The notes under the pieces: generated by a model | Told to the model about the DNA's origin: nothing | Database searches by the model: none | What the model saw: only the letters and a program-made list of their open reading frames with translations | Source of the DNA: Streptomyces sp. CoH27 | GTDB taxonomy: Bacteria; Actinomycetota; Actinomycetes; Streptomycetales; Streptomycetaceae | NCBI RefSeq assembly: GCF_020181035.1 | Contig: NZ_JAIQYY010000004.1 | Span: forward strand, 3,007-67,006 | Reading direction: 5' to 3' | Length of the DNA: 64,000 bases | Shown here: positions 17,836 through 26,493 of the stretch, piece after piece | How positions within the stretch are numbered: position 1 is the stretch's first letter | How the letters are laid out: every line of letters starts with the position of its first letter | Program-made: the position numbers and the translations under genes

Positions 17836-18375
17836 GTGAGATACCGCCGTACCGGAGCTTGTTCGCTCGCCGTTGTCGCGCTCATTGTTTCAGCCGCCGC
17901 CTGCGCGTCCGGCACCGGGGCGCCCGGACCCACCGAGAAGGAGCCCACAGGGCCGTCTGCCTCCGGCTCCGCCATCAGCGGCTCAGCATCGTCCGGCCCC
18001 TTCACCCCGGAGCCCGCCAGTACGCCGTCAGCCGGCACCGACGGGTCCACCACCCGCCGGTGCCTGAGCGGCACAGTCACGATCCTCTACCCCCCTGCCG
18101 ACAACCCTCTGCGCACCACCTGCGCCCACGTCGGTACGACGATCCGCATCACCCTCAAGCCGCCGCCCAACTACCGCTGGGCACCGGTCACGAGCTCGCA
18201 GCCGAAAACAGTCAGCGTGTTCGACGACCACCTGGCACCCGGCGGCACCCGGTCCGCCGGCGCACGCGCTGCTTCTCCGGGCACCGCCACTCTCACCTCG
18301 GCCGGCACCTACACACCCGACCCGCACGGTCCACCCTCGCGGGCCTGGCGACTGACCCTCACCGTGGTCCCGTAG
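17836..18375 (+). CDS. Lipoprotein with chagasin-like beta domain
   Basis: The product is 179 residues from a GTG at 17836 (GGGGG lies just upstream). A signal sequence with lipobox SAAAC (Cys at about 23) predicts a lipid-anchored exported protein. A Pro/Ser/Thr linker is followed by a C-terminal domain (about 78-179): CLSGTVTILYPP, then TCAHVGTTIRITLKPPPNYRWAPVTSS. The arrangement Cys...Cys, VGTTI, [NS]YxWxPV matches the lipoprotein at 12396 and resembles the I42 (chagasin) pattern. It converges tail to tail with the 18388 gene. The three similar proteins flanking the BNR proteins suggest one functional group. Confidence 0.7.
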   Translation: MRYRRTGACSLAVVALIVSAAACASGTGAPGPTEKEPTGPSASGSAISGSASSGPFTPEPASTPSAGTDGSTTRRCLSGTVTILYPPADNPLRTTCAHVGTTIRITLKPPPNYRWAPVTSSQPKTVSVFDDHLAPGGTRSAGARAASPGTATLTSAGTYTPDPHGPPSRAWRLTLTVVP

Positions 18376-18387
18376 CGCGTCGTACGC

Positions 18388-18708
18388 CTACGACGGCCCG
18401 ATGTCGACCAGCAGCCGCCACAGCAGTGTCTGCGGCCCGAACCGGTCCCCGCGAAACGACGACGTCGACCGCAGCTCCGCCTCACCGGCACCCACAGCCA
18501 TGACCGTGGCCCGTACAGTTCCGTCGGCCGTTTCCGCCGTGATCACCGTCAAGGGACCTGCGACCACCTCGACAGGCGTCCATCCGTATGCGGGTGATCC
18601 GTGCAAGGTGATGACGACCTCGTCGCCCACCCGCACATGCAGTGGCGACCCCGGCGGGTCGCCAGGACGGTGGACTACGTCCACGTGCCTTGCCTCGTCA
18701 CGCGCCAC
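18388..18708 (-). CDS. Small chagasin/I42-like protein without signal peptide
   Basis: The product is up to 106 residues from a GTG at 18708 with a weak ribosome site; a later start near residue 9 is also possible. The strand pattern VRVGDEVVITLHGSPAYGWTPV and the end TLLWRLLVDI are the two edges of the chagasin-like fold (in the family, the loop before GYxW contacts papain-type peptidases). No signal peptide or lipobox is present, unlike the two related proteins nearby, so it is either cytoplasmic or has lost its 5' end. Only 12 bases separate its end from that of the convergent lipoprotein. Confidence 0.6.
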   Translation of the reverse strand: MARDEARHVDVVHRPGDPPGSPLHVRVGDEVVITLHGSPAYGWTPVEVVAGPLTVITAETADGTVRATVMAVGAGEAELRSTSSFRGDRFGPQTLLWRLLVDIGPS

Positions 18709-19470
18709 GTCACGAAAGCTAGCGGCAGTGCTCTGTTACATGAAGGCGCGGACTCGGAAGGTGCCGCCCGTTTCTCCGTTCAGCACCGACGGCTGGAGTC
18801 GCTTACTGCACCGACTGTCGGTTGTGCTGCGGGCGCTGGGGACGAAGTGTGCTGCCTCAGCTGCGTGACCCGCGCCCGGGAAGGATCCCGGCACGCCGTC
18901 AGACACTCCGAGCGACGAAGGCAGGCCACCGCCGAACGCCCCGGACCGTGCCGTACCGGTCTGGGGCGTTCGGCAGGGTGTACGTGTTCAGCGCGTGCGG
19001 GCGAACGCCGAGCCGCTGAACTGTACGTCGGTGACGGCGTGCAGTTCGATGGCATTGGGTGCAACGCCGGTCTGGCCATGGTCGAAGTCAAAGAAGCCGA
19101 TCCCGGTGACGGTGACGGGCATGTGGCCAAGGGCATTCGGTTCGGCAGCACAGGAACCAGGGCCCCGAACACCACAGCGGCCGACACGGTGTAGCCCTGG
19201 CTCAGCCGGTTCCAGCGCCCTCGGCGCGCCCGCGTGCCCGGCCGCCCACTGGCGCGCGGTGGGATCTTGCCCATGCCGCCGCATGTGCAACTCGCCGTTG
19301 TGGCCGCCGAGTTGCACATGTGGACGATGTGTGGAGACCGGCCTGGCCGACCGATGAAAGTCCTGAGGGCCGCGTGACGCCGGGCTCCGGGTGTGGCTTT
19401 ACTGGGAGTCACCCATGGACCGGCGCCGGGATCAGGCGTGGCGGTGATCAGGGTAACGGGAGGACTGTCG
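18709..19470. other. Intergenic region with one gene remnant
   Basis: This 760-base stretch lies between the 18708 start and the lysin gene. Apart from the remnant at 18988-19125, I see no supportable gene. The promoter of the lysin gene should be in its right part; GGGAGGA sits before the lysin ATG. Confidence 0.4.
18988..19125 (-). pseudogene. Remnant of a small conserved protein (FFDFDHGQTGVAPN type)
   Basis: The stretch HMPVTVTGIGFFDFDHGQTG followed by VAPNAIELHAVTDVQF is the conserved C-terminal motif of a widespread small bacterial exported or nucleic-acid-associated protein of unclear role. Upstream of it the frame gives only Arg/Gly-rich noise, with another piece (MGKIPPRASG) in a different frame, so only the tail remains. 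Confidence 0.5.
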
Positions 19471-21222
19471 ATGGCTTACGCCAAGGGATACGACGTATCC
19501 GACTTCCAGTCGGGTATACCGGGGGACGCAGGCTTCGTCTTCATCAAGGCGACCGAGGGGGCGCACACCGAACAGAGCGGCTACAAAGCGAAGTTGGGCG
19601 AGGCCCGACGACGCAAACTGGTGGTCGGGCATTACCACTTCCTGCACGCGGAGAACGCCGTGGCGGACGAGGTGGACCACTTCTGCCGGGTCGTCGGCCA
19701 TGTGCCGCCGGGCGAGCTGCTGGCGCTGGACTTCGAGCCGTACGGCCAGAACGTGAGCGACGGGCACGCGACCCAGGTGAAGAACGAGTGGCTGGCCGCG
19801 GTGAAGCGGCACTACCCGGACAACCGGGTCGGCCTCTACGTCGACCGCGACTTCTGGTTCCGGACCGACGACAACGCGGGTGACTTCCTCTGGATCGCGG
19901 ACTACGTCACACCGGGCGCGCCCAGGATCCGGGCTCCGTGGAAGTTCCACCAGTACAGCGACCGGCCGATGGACACCGATGTGTATCACGGCACGATGCA
20001 GCAGCTGCGGGAGTGGGCGGGCGCCGCGGCGGCGAAGCCGGGCCCTGCGCCACAGCCCAAGCCGCAGCCCAGACCCCAGCCTTGGCGCGGCCTGCAGTTG
20101 GTCTCGCGCGCCGAATGGGGCGCCCGCCCCTGGCGGGAGCCGAACGGATCGATCCCGTACCACGAGCCGCGCAAGGGGGTGAAGATCCACTACCTGGGCA
20201 CGCCGTACACCTTCGGCCCCCACTCCACCTGCGCAGCCTATGTGCGTCGCATCCAGGCCGGGCACATGGACTTCGACAAGTGGTCCGACATCGGCTACAG
20301 CTTCGTGGTCTGCGAGCACGGCGTGGTCTTCGAAGGCCGCGGCCTGGAGCGACGCAACAGCGCCAACGGAAACGTGCCACTCAACGAGGCGCACTACGCG
20401 GTCTGCGGGCTGGTCGGCTCCTCCGGATCCACCTCGCCCACCTGGGACCAGCTCAACGGCCTGCGGGACGCGATCGAGTACTGCCAGAAGCACGGCCCGG
20501 CCGGCCCGGAGATCAAGGGCCATCGGGACGGGTATGCCACCGACTGCCCCGGGCCGGTGCTCTACGCGTGGGTGCGCGAAGGGGCGCCGAGGCCGTCGGG
20601 CTCGGGCGCGAGCCCCCAGCCCCAGCCCCAGCCCACTCCGAAGCCCCAGCCCAAGCCCACTCCGAGCCCCGAGCCACCGACACGCCGCCAGGTCACCATC
20701 GGGGGACTGCACTACGGATACGGCGCCAACGGCATGCACGTCACCGCGGTCGGCCGGGCGCTGGTCGGCGCCGGGTTCGGCAAGCACTACCACGACGGCC
20801 CCGGCCCCGAGTGGACCGACGCGGACACCCTCAACTACGCCGACTACCAACGCAGTCTCGGCTTCTCCGGCGCCGACGCGGACGGTGTCCCCGGTGAGCG
20901 TTCGCTGCGTTCCCTGCTGCACGGGGCGATCCCGCTCGCCACGGTCGCGCACGCCAAGGTGGTCGACTCGGCGCGGCACGACCCGGGCGCCCCGCAGGGC
21001 GCCACCAGCAACCCGGACGATGTCTTCACCGTCGAACTCGCCCTGGCGGACGAGCAGCTGCTCGACCGCGAGTGGGTCGACGGCTCCTTCGGCACCAAGA
21101 CCGTCACCGCCTACTCGGAGCTCCAGAAACGCTACGGCTACACCGGGATGATGGCCGACGGCATCCCCGGCAAGGACTCGCTGACCAGGCTCGGCCATGC
21201 GCACGGCTTCGCCGTCGAGTGA
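19471..21222 (+). CDS. Modular lysin: GH25 muramidase plus amidase plus wall-binding repeats
   Basis: The product is 583 residues from ATG 19471 with GGGAGGA upstream. Residues 4-185 are a GH25 muramidase (YDVSDFQ, FIKATEG, and the catalytic DFE in LALDFEP). A Pro/Gln/Lys linker follows. Residues about 207-370 are a PGRP/amidase_2 domain with zinc ligands in KIHYLG, GHRDGYATDCPG (two His and a Cys), expected to cut the MurNAc-L-Ala bond. A second linker leads to two peptidoglycan-binding-like repeats (YQRSLGFSGADADGVPGERS and LQKRYGYTGMMADGIPGKDS). There is no signal peptide, so release needs lysis, a holin or a particle. It lies just before a holin-sized gene and the CIS operon. Confidence 0.88.
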   Translation: MAYAKGYDVSDFQSGIPGDAGFVFIKATEGAHTEQSGYKAKLGEARRRKLVVGHYHFLHAENAVADEVDHFCRVVGHVPPGELLALDFEPYGQNVSDGHATQVKNEWLAAVKRHYPDNRVGLYVDRDFWFRTDDNAGDFLWIADYVTPGAPRIRAPWKFHQYSDRPMDTDVYHGTMQQLREWAGAAAAKPGPAPQPKPQPRPQPWRGLQLVSRAEWGARPWREPNGSIPYHEPRKGVKIHYLGTPYTFGPHSTCAAYVRRIQAGHMDFDKWSDIGYSFVVCEHGVVFEGRGLERRNSANGNVPLNEAHYAVCGLVGSSGSTSPTWDQLNGLRDAIEYCQKHGPAGPEIKGHRDGYATDCPGPVLYAWVREGAPRPSGSGASPQPQPQPTPKPQPKPTPSPEPPTRRQVTIGGLHYGYGANGMHVTAVGRALVGAGFGKHYHDGPGPEWTDADTLNYADYQRSLGFSGADADGVPGERSLRSLLHGAIPLATVAHAKVVDSARHDPGAPQGATSNPDDVFTVELALADEQLLDREWVDGSFGTKTVTAYSELQKRYGYTGMMADGIPGKDSLTRLGHAHGFAVE

Positions 21223-21251
21223 CCTGCCTGCCCGGAGACTGAGGAGACGTC

Positions 21252-21545
21252 ATGTATCAGATCATCCTGTCCCTTTGGCGTACGTGCGTGCCCTACCTGG
21301 TGGCCTTCGTCGTACTGCAGGCGGCCCGGCTGGGCATCCATCTGAACAACGCCACCGTGAACTCCGCCCTCACCACCGGCTTCGGCACGGTCTACTACGC
21401 CGTCTTCCGCGTGCTGGAGCACCGCTACGGCGCCCGCTGGGGCTGGTTCCTGGGGGCGGCCCGGCCGCCCGCCTACGCGCCCGCGGCTGCTTCCGCCGCC
21501 GGCAGTCACGCGATCGACTACACAAAGCTCCCCGAAGGTGGCTGA
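21252..21545 (+). CDS. Small holin-like membrane protein
   Basis: The product is 97 residues with AGGAGA before the ATG. One strong membrane segment (about 8-26, LWRTCVPYLVAFVVLQAA) and a second weaker, amphipathic one (about 36-55) are followed by a charged, Ala/Pro-rich tail. It starts 29 bases after the lysin stop, so the two are co-transcribed. Size, topology and pairing with a signal-less lysin are those of phage holins, but no holin family is recognised; a membrane regulator is the alternative. Confidence 0.6.
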   Translation: MYQIILSLWRTCVPYLVAFVVLQAARLGIHLNNATVNSALTTGFGTVYYAVFRVLEHRYGARWGWFLGAARPPAYAPAAASAAGSHAIDYTKLPEGG

Positions 21546-21748
21546 CGACACGTCAAGAGAGCGTCATTTACCGGGACTTGGTGTATCAGGTGAGTTGTGA
21601 AGGACCCTGGGGCGAAGCGTGCAGATCACTGTCTCTGCGTCGGAAATGACCAGAAGTGACCGGCTGTTGTCCTTGACTGGCGCGCGAGCGGACCTGAGAC
21701 TCGTCCTGCATTCAGGCACCAGGGACTTCTTGCACAACGCTCGCAACA

Positions 21749-21774
21749 CCCCCGCGGTACGGGTGCCGCGGGGG
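21749..21774 (+). terminator. Strong hairpin separating lysin unit from CIS operon
   Basis: A perfect 9-base stem, CCCCCGCGG (21749-21757) and CCGCGGGGG (21766-21774), with an 8-base loop lies downstream of the holin-like gene. No T-tract follows, as is usual in Streptomyces. Confidence 0.65.
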
Positions 21775-21933
21775 CTGCGACGGGGGAATCAGTAACGGCC
21801 TCACCGAGCCTCTTCCGGTGCTCGCGTGTCGTGACTCCACGCACGTTCGGCGACAGCGCACTCGGCGCCGCCAGCCGCTTCGCGCGCCTTCCTCCTTCTT
21901 CCTGTCCCCAGGTGCGACAAGGGAGACAAGGGA
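21775..21933 (+). promoter_or_regulatory. Presumed CIS operon promoter region
   Basis: This is the only sizeable gap upstream of the sheath gene and follows a strong terminator, so the operon promoter should lie here. Specific -10/-35 boxes are not identifiable by eye. Confidence 0.4.
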
Positions 21934-23793
21934 ATGGAGGGGGAATTGACGACGACACCGACCTATCCCGGGGTCTACATCGAGGAACTGCCCAGCAGCG
22001 TCCGCACGATCGGCACCGTGACCACCTCGGTCACCGCCTTCGTCGGCCGCACCCGGCGCGGACCCGTCGACCGGCCTGTGACCATCACCAGCTTCGCCGA
22101 CTTCGAGCGGCAGTACGGCGGCCTCGACCCGCAGAGCCCGGTCAGCTACGCCGTGCAGCAGTTCTTCGTCAACGGCGGCACCGTCGCCGTCATCGTCCGC
22201 GCGGTGGCGGCAGGCACCGGCAAGTCGGCTGCGGTGACGCTGCACTCGACCGAGAGCAGCACCGAGACCCCGGTCCTGGAGGTCACCGCCGAGCAGCCCG
22301 GTGCCTGGGGTGCGGGCCTGCGGCTCCTCGTGGACTACGACACCACCGCTCCGGAGAGCACCTTCAACCTCCGGGTCTTCGACGTCACCGGCGGCGTCAG
22401 CGAGTTCTTCACCGGGCTGTCGGTCACCGCAGGCGACCCCAACTTCGCCGAGACCGTGGTCAACAGCGGATCCGATGCCATCAGGGTGAAGGTGCTCGCC
22501 GAGCAGCGCCCGGACCCGGTGGGCACCGTTTCGAAGCCCTTCGCCGCCACCCTGCCCGACCTCACCCAGGAGATCGAGGTCAAGATCGGGCAGGTCGCGC
22601 GCACCTTCCGCATCTACGACGCCGAGCGGGACGGCGACGCCCCCAAGACCGTCACCGACCTCGCCCTGCTGCTGGAGCGCAAGCTGCGTGCGCTGCCGGA
22701 CGCCCCGGGCCGGCGGGTCTTCGCGGGGACCACCGTCACCGCCTTCGGCAAGCGCGTGCAGATCGTGGCCGGTTCCACCGACCCCGCCGACACCGTGCGC
22801 TTCGTCGGCGAGGCCGCCAACAACCTCGGCCTGGAGGCCGGTGTCAATCCGCCGGTCTTCGCGCTGGCCGGCGGCGAGGACGGGGCTGCGCCCGGCCCGA
22901 CCGACCTGATCGGCAGCGAGCAGGCGAAGAGCGGCATCCAGGCGCTGCGCGACGTCCAGGACGTCAATCTGCTGGTGCTGCCCGAGATCGCGGCCTACCC
23001 GGACATCGAGGATCAGCTCACCGTGCTGTCCGCGGCGCAGGTGCTGGCCGAGGAGAAACGGCTCTTCGTCATCGCTGACGCCCCGCAGACCTGGTCGAGC
23101 GTGGACGCGGCGCGCGCGGGCCTGTCCGCCTTCGACCCGGTGCGCAGCGACCATACGGCGCTCTACTTCCCGCAGCTGGAGCTGGTCGACCCGCTCACCG
23201 GCCGACTGCGCTCCTTCCCGCCGTCCGGCACGGTCGCCGGGGTCTACGCCCGGACCGACGCCGCCCGCGGGGTGTGGAAGGCACCGGCCGGGACGGATAC
23301 CCCGCTCTCCGGGGTACGGGCACTTGGTGTCAAGCTCACCGACAAGGAGAACGGGCTGCTCAACCCGCTGGGCCTGAACTGCGCGCGCAGCTTCCCGGTC
23401 GTCGGCCCGGTGGTCTGGGGCGCGCGGACCCTGGCGGGTTCGGACGCGCTGCAGTCCGAGTGGAAGTACGTTCCGGTGCGGCGGCTGGCTCTGTTCATCG
23501 AGGAGAGCCTGTACCGCGGGCTGCGGTGGGTGGTCTTCGAACCGAACGACGAGCGGCTGTGGTCGCAGATCCGGCTCAACGTCGAGGCCTTCCTGCAGCG
23601 GCTCTTCCAGCAGGGGGCGTTCCAGGGCACGACTCCGCGCACGTCGTACTTCGTCAAGTGCGACAGCACGACCACCACGCAGGCGGACATCGACCGCGGA
23701 GTGGTCAATGTGCTGGTCGGCTTCGCTCCGGTGAAGCCCGCGGAGTTCGTCGTCGTCCAGATCGAGCAGATGGCCGGGCAGTTCGAGGCATAG
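21934..23793 (+). CDS. cis2: CIS contractile sheath protein
   Basis: The product is 619 residues. The N-terminus (TYPGVYIEELPSSVRTIGTV, then TSVTAFVGRTRRGP) and the C-terminal sheath core (ALFIEESLYRGLRWVVFEPN, then RLWSQIRLNVEAFL) are diagnostic for T4 gp18/Afp2-type sheaths. A central insertion of about 250 residues makes it longer than Afp sheaths. The sheath surrounds the tube and contracts to drive it out. Only one sheath gene is present. Start choice: ATG 21934 has AAGGGA upstream, but TTG 21946 has a better GGAGGGG site; both give nearly the same protein. It opens the CIS operon. Confidence 0.95.
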   Translation: MEGELTTTPTYPGVYIEELPSSVRTIGTVTTSVTAFVGRTRRGPVDRPVTITSFADFERQYGGLDPQSPVSYAVQQFFVNGGTVAVIVRAVAAGTGKSAAVTLHSTESSTETPVLEVTAEQPGAWGAGLRLLVDYDTTAPESTFNLRVFDVTGGVSEFFTGLSVTAGDPNFAETVVNSGSDAIRVKVLAEQRPDPVGTVSKPFAATLPDLTQEIEVKIGQVARTFRIYDAERDGDAPKTVTDLALLLERKLRALPDAPGRRVFAGTTVTAFGKRVQIVAGSTDPADTVRFVGEAANNLGLEAGVNPPVFALAGGEDGAAPGPTDLIGSEQAKSGIQALRDVQDVNLLVLPEIAAYPDIEDQLTVLSAAQVLAEEKRLFVIADAPQTWSSVDAARAGLSAFDPVRSDHTALYFPQLELVDPLTGRLRSFPPSGTVAGVYARTDAARGVWKAPAGTDTPLSGVRALGVKLTDKENGLLNPLGLNCARSFPVVGPVVWGARTLAGSDALQSEWKYVPVRRLALFIEESLYRGLRWVVFEPNDERLWSQIRLNVEAFLQRLFQQGAFQGTTPRTSYFVKCDSTTTTQADIDRGVVNVLVGFAPVKPAEFVVVQIEQMAGQFEA

Positions 23794-23818
23794 GTTCAGG
23801 GGTTAGGAAGCAGCTTTC

Positions 23819-24343
23819 ATGGCCGAGTTCACTGTCAACCCGCACCGATTCGACCCCTACAAGAACTTCAAGTTCCTGGTGGTCTGGGACGGCCGGGTGG
23901 TCGCAGGCATCAGCAAGATCAGCCCGTTGAAGCGGACCACCGAGGTGGTCAAGCACCGCAACGGCGGCGATCCCAGCTCGCCGCGGAAGTCCCCGGGCCG
24001 CACCGAGTTCGAGGCGATCACCCTGGAGCGCGGCGTCACCCACGATCCGGAGTTCGACCGCTGGGCCAACAAGGTCTGGCAGGTCGGCGCCGGTCCGGGT
24101 GCCGAGGTCTCGCTCGCCGATTTCCGTAAGGACCTGGTCATCCAGGTGCTCAACGAGGCCGGACAGGTGGCCGTCGCGCACAAGGTGTTCCGGGCCTGGC
24201 CGAGCGAGTACCAGGTGCTCGGCGAGATGGACGCCAACGCCAACGCGGTCGCCATCCAGAGCCTGAAGCTGGAGTGCGAGGGCTGGGACCGGGACTGGTC
24301 GGTCCCGGAGCCGCAAGAGCCTACGTACACCAACCCCGCGTAG
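23819..24343 (+). CDS. cis1: CIS inner tube protein
   Basis: The product is 174 residues, a normal length for T4 gp19-like tube proteins. The start ...FDPYKNFKFLVVWDGRVVAG and the motif TEVVKHRNGGDPSS, followed by ITLERGVTHDPEFDRWANKV, are typical. It stacks as hexamers to form the tube inside the sheath. AGGAAG lies nine bases before the ATG. It directly follows the sheath gene, the conserved order in this class. Confidence 0.95.
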   Translation: MAEFTVNPHRFDPYKNFKFLVVWDGRVVAGISKISPLKRTTEVVKHRNGGDPSSPRKSPGRTEFEAITLERGVTHDPEFDRWANKVWQVGAGPGAEVSLADFRKDLVIQVLNEAGQVAVAHKVFRAWPSEYQVLGEMDANANAVAIQSLKLECEGWDRDWSVPEPQEPTYTNPA

Positions 24344-24349
24344 CCCACC

Positions 24350-25096
24350 GTGAGTTCGGAGCGTTCGGTCGGCGCGGCCGGCTTGCTGGCCGTCTGGGAG
24401 GCGGGGCTGGCCGCGGGGTACGCCCAGCGGGCCCTGCTGCTGCACTCCGCCGCCCGGCCGGCGGCGGGCAGCGAGGAACTGCTGTCGGTCCCGGTCGGGC
24501 ACCGCGACGCCGATCTGTTCGCGCTGCGGCGCGAACTCTTCGGCGAGCAGCTGGAGTTGCGTGTGACGTGTCGTCAGTGTGCTGAGGAGATGGAGTTCAC
24601 GCTCGGCGTGCAGGACGTCATCGGCGCCGGGGCGGCCGAGGTCGCGGACGGACCGCTGTCCGTCGACGCCGACGGCTGGACGGTGCGGTTCCGGCTGCCG
24701 ACGGCCGGGGACCTGGCGGCGGTCGAGGCCTCGCCCTCCGCGGAGGCCGGCGCCGAACTGGTCGCCCGCTGCGTGCTGCACGCCGAACGCTCCGGAACCG
24801 AGGTGGCGGCCGACGCACTGCCCGAGCAGGTGCGCCGGCGCGTCGCCCAGGCCGCGGCCGCGGCCGACCCGGCAGCCGACATCCGGCTCAACCTGGCCTG
24901 CCCGGCCTGCGGCCATGCGGCCACCGCCGAACTGGACATCGCCTCGTACCTGTGGGCCGAACTGGACGCCTGGGCGCGGGGCACCCTGCAGGACGTCCAT
25001 CTGCTCGCCGGCCACTACGGATGGAGCGAGTCCGAGATCCTGGCGCTCAGCCCGCTGCGGCGCCGCTACTACCTGGAGCTGTGTGCGGATGTCTGA
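24350..25096 (+). CDS. Zinc-ribbon baseplate/tail assembly protein (T4 baseplate-chaperone-like)
   Basis: The product is 248 residues from a GTG seven bases after the tube stop. Two CxxC pairs (CRQCAEEM and CPACGHAA) can bind one zinc. The C-terminus (HLLAGHYGWSESEILALSPL then RRRYYLEL) matches the end of T4-type baseplate-hub assembly chaperones and similar proteins in many phage-tail-like clusters. It probably helps fold or load a tail component and may not remain in the particle. It overlaps the next gene by eight bases. Confidence 0.7.
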   Translation: MSSERSVGAAGLLAVWEAGLAAGYAQRALLLHSAARPAAGSEELLSVPVGHRDADLFALRRELFGEQLELRVTCRQCAEEMEFTLGVQDVIGAGAAEVADGPLSVDADGWTVRFRLPTAGDLAAVEASPSAEAGAELVARCVLHAERSGTEVAADALPEQVRRRVAQAAAAADPAADIRLNLACPACGHAATAELDIASYLWAELDAWARGTLQDVHLLAGHYGWSESEILALSPLRRRYYLELCADV

Positions 25097-25859
25097 CCAC
25101 TTCGACCGCCTGGTGGCGCGGGCTGCTCCTGCGGCCGCGCCGGCCGGCGGGGCGGACGGCGGGAGGGACGCCGGTGTGGTGCGGGTGCGCCCCCGCCTGC
25201 CGGGTCCGTTCGAGCGGATGGACGCCTTCGGCGCGCGTGTGGAGCCACTCGGACCGGATACCGGGGAGCGGCAGTGGGCGGAGCCCGCGGGGCGTACGGA
25301 GGAAATGGCTGTGCGCCGTACCCCGGTGGAGGACATGCCGCGCACAGGCCCCGTTCAGCCCGTCCTCCAGCACCTGCCGTTGGTGCTGCGCGAACAGACC
25401 GCTCCGCGGCACGGGGTGCTGACCGCCGCCGTTGCGCAGCCTGCCGCCGCACCCGCCACGCGGCCGGCAGGGCGTGCCGCCGGGGACGCCACGCGCGATG
25501 ATTCGGCGCGGCGATCGCCGTCCACCGGGCGGCAGTTGACGGAACTGACGGTACGTCACGACGCCGCCGAGGCGCGCCGGGACACCGGCGCACGCCCCAC
25601 CGCCGTCCCCGCTCAGACCGCGCGTCCCGCGGCACGTCCCGCCGAGGCCGCCGCCGGGCGTCGGTCTGCCCGCGACAGCGCGCGGCAACACCAGCGGGAA
25701 CGCACCGTGCACATCAGCATCGCTCGCCTGGAGGTGCGCGCCGTGGGCCGGCGCAACGACGCTGCCGCACGCCCGCGCGAGCGCGCACAGCAGCCAGGTC
25801 GGCAGTCGCCCGTCCTGAGCCTGGAGAAGTACCTGTCCCGAGGGGAGGCCCAGCGATGA
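25089..25859 (+). CDS. CIS-associated basic linker protein, conserved C-terminal motif
   Basis: The product is 256 residues from ATG 25089, overlapping the previous stop. Most of it is Ala/Pro/Arg-rich and probably disordered. Near the C-terminus is TVHISIARLEVRAV followed by SPVLSLEKYLSR, a pair of short motifs that recurs in small proteins of CIS and some tail clusters. The function is unknown; a docking peptide for the terminator or ATPase is a guess based on its position before them. The stop overlaps the DUF4255 ATG as ATGA. Confidence 0.65.
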   Translation: MSDHFDRLVARAAPAAAPAGGADGGRDAGVVRVRPRLPGPFERMDAFGARVEPLGPDTGERQWAEPAGRTEEMAVRRTPVEDMPRTGPVQPVLQHLPLVLREQTAPRHGVLTAAVAQPAAAPATRPAGRAAGDATRDDSARRSPSTGRQLTELTVRHDAAEARRDTGARPTAVPAQTARPAARPAEAAAGRRSARDSARQHQRERTVHISIARLEVRAVGRRNDAAARPRERAQQPGRQSPVLSLEKYLSRGEAQR

Positions 25860-26473
25860 GCAACACCCTCGCCGTGGCCACGGTCACCGAGGCGCTGCGC
25901 CAGCAGATCGCACAATCGCTGGCGCCCGACATCCCGTTCGCCGTCGACGTCGCCGCGCGCAAGCCGCCCACGGACCCGCCGGCCGAGCCGACCATCACCA
26001 TCTTCCTGTACCAGGTGACACCCAACGCCTCCCTGCGCAACATGGACGCGCCCACCCGCGCGGCCGACGGCACCGTAGTCACCCGGCCCTCAGCCGCCCT
26101 CGACCTGCACTATCTGATCAGCTTCTACGGCGACGAGGCCGAGCTGGTCCCGCAGCGCCTGCTGGGCTGTGTGGTGCGCACCCTGCACGAGAGCCCGGTG
26201 CTGTCCAGGGCGATGATCGAGGCCGCCGCCGAGCAGCCCTACCTTCAAGGCTCCGACCTGGCCGATTCCCCGCAGCGGGTGCGCTTCACCCCCACCGCGC
26301 TGGACATCGACGACACGTCCAAGCTCTGGGGAATGCTCTACCAGAACAACACCCCCTACGCCCTCTCCCTCATCTACCAGGGCATCGCCGTGCTGATCGA
26401 CGGCCGTTCGACCCCGGTCGAGGCCAAGCCCGTCAAGACGCGCACCGTGCACGCGGTGCCCGAAGCCGGCTGA
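25856..26473 (+). CDS. cis16: DUF4255 tail-terminator-type protein
   Basis: The product is 205 residues. The start MSNTLAVATVTEALRQQI, and the stretches ITIFLYQVTPNASLRNMD and LDLHYLISFYGDEAELVPQR, are the signatures of DUF4255 (Afp16-like). In known CIS this protein caps the tube and sheath at the distal end after length is set. It overlaps its upstream neighbour by four bases and is followed by the AAA+ ATPase. Confidence 0.92.
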   Translation: MSNTLAVATVTEALRQQIAQSLAPDIPFAVDVAARKPPTDPPAEPTITIFLYQVTPNASLRNMDAPTRAADGTVVTRPSAALDLHYLISFYGDEAELVPQRLLGCVVRTLHESPVLSRAMIEAAAEQPYLQGSDLADSPQRVRFTPTALDIDDTSKLWGMLYQNNTPYALSLIYQGIAVLIDGRSTPVEAKPVKTRTVHAVPEAG

Positions 26474-26493
26474 GCGGGAGCGGAGCAACGGCC

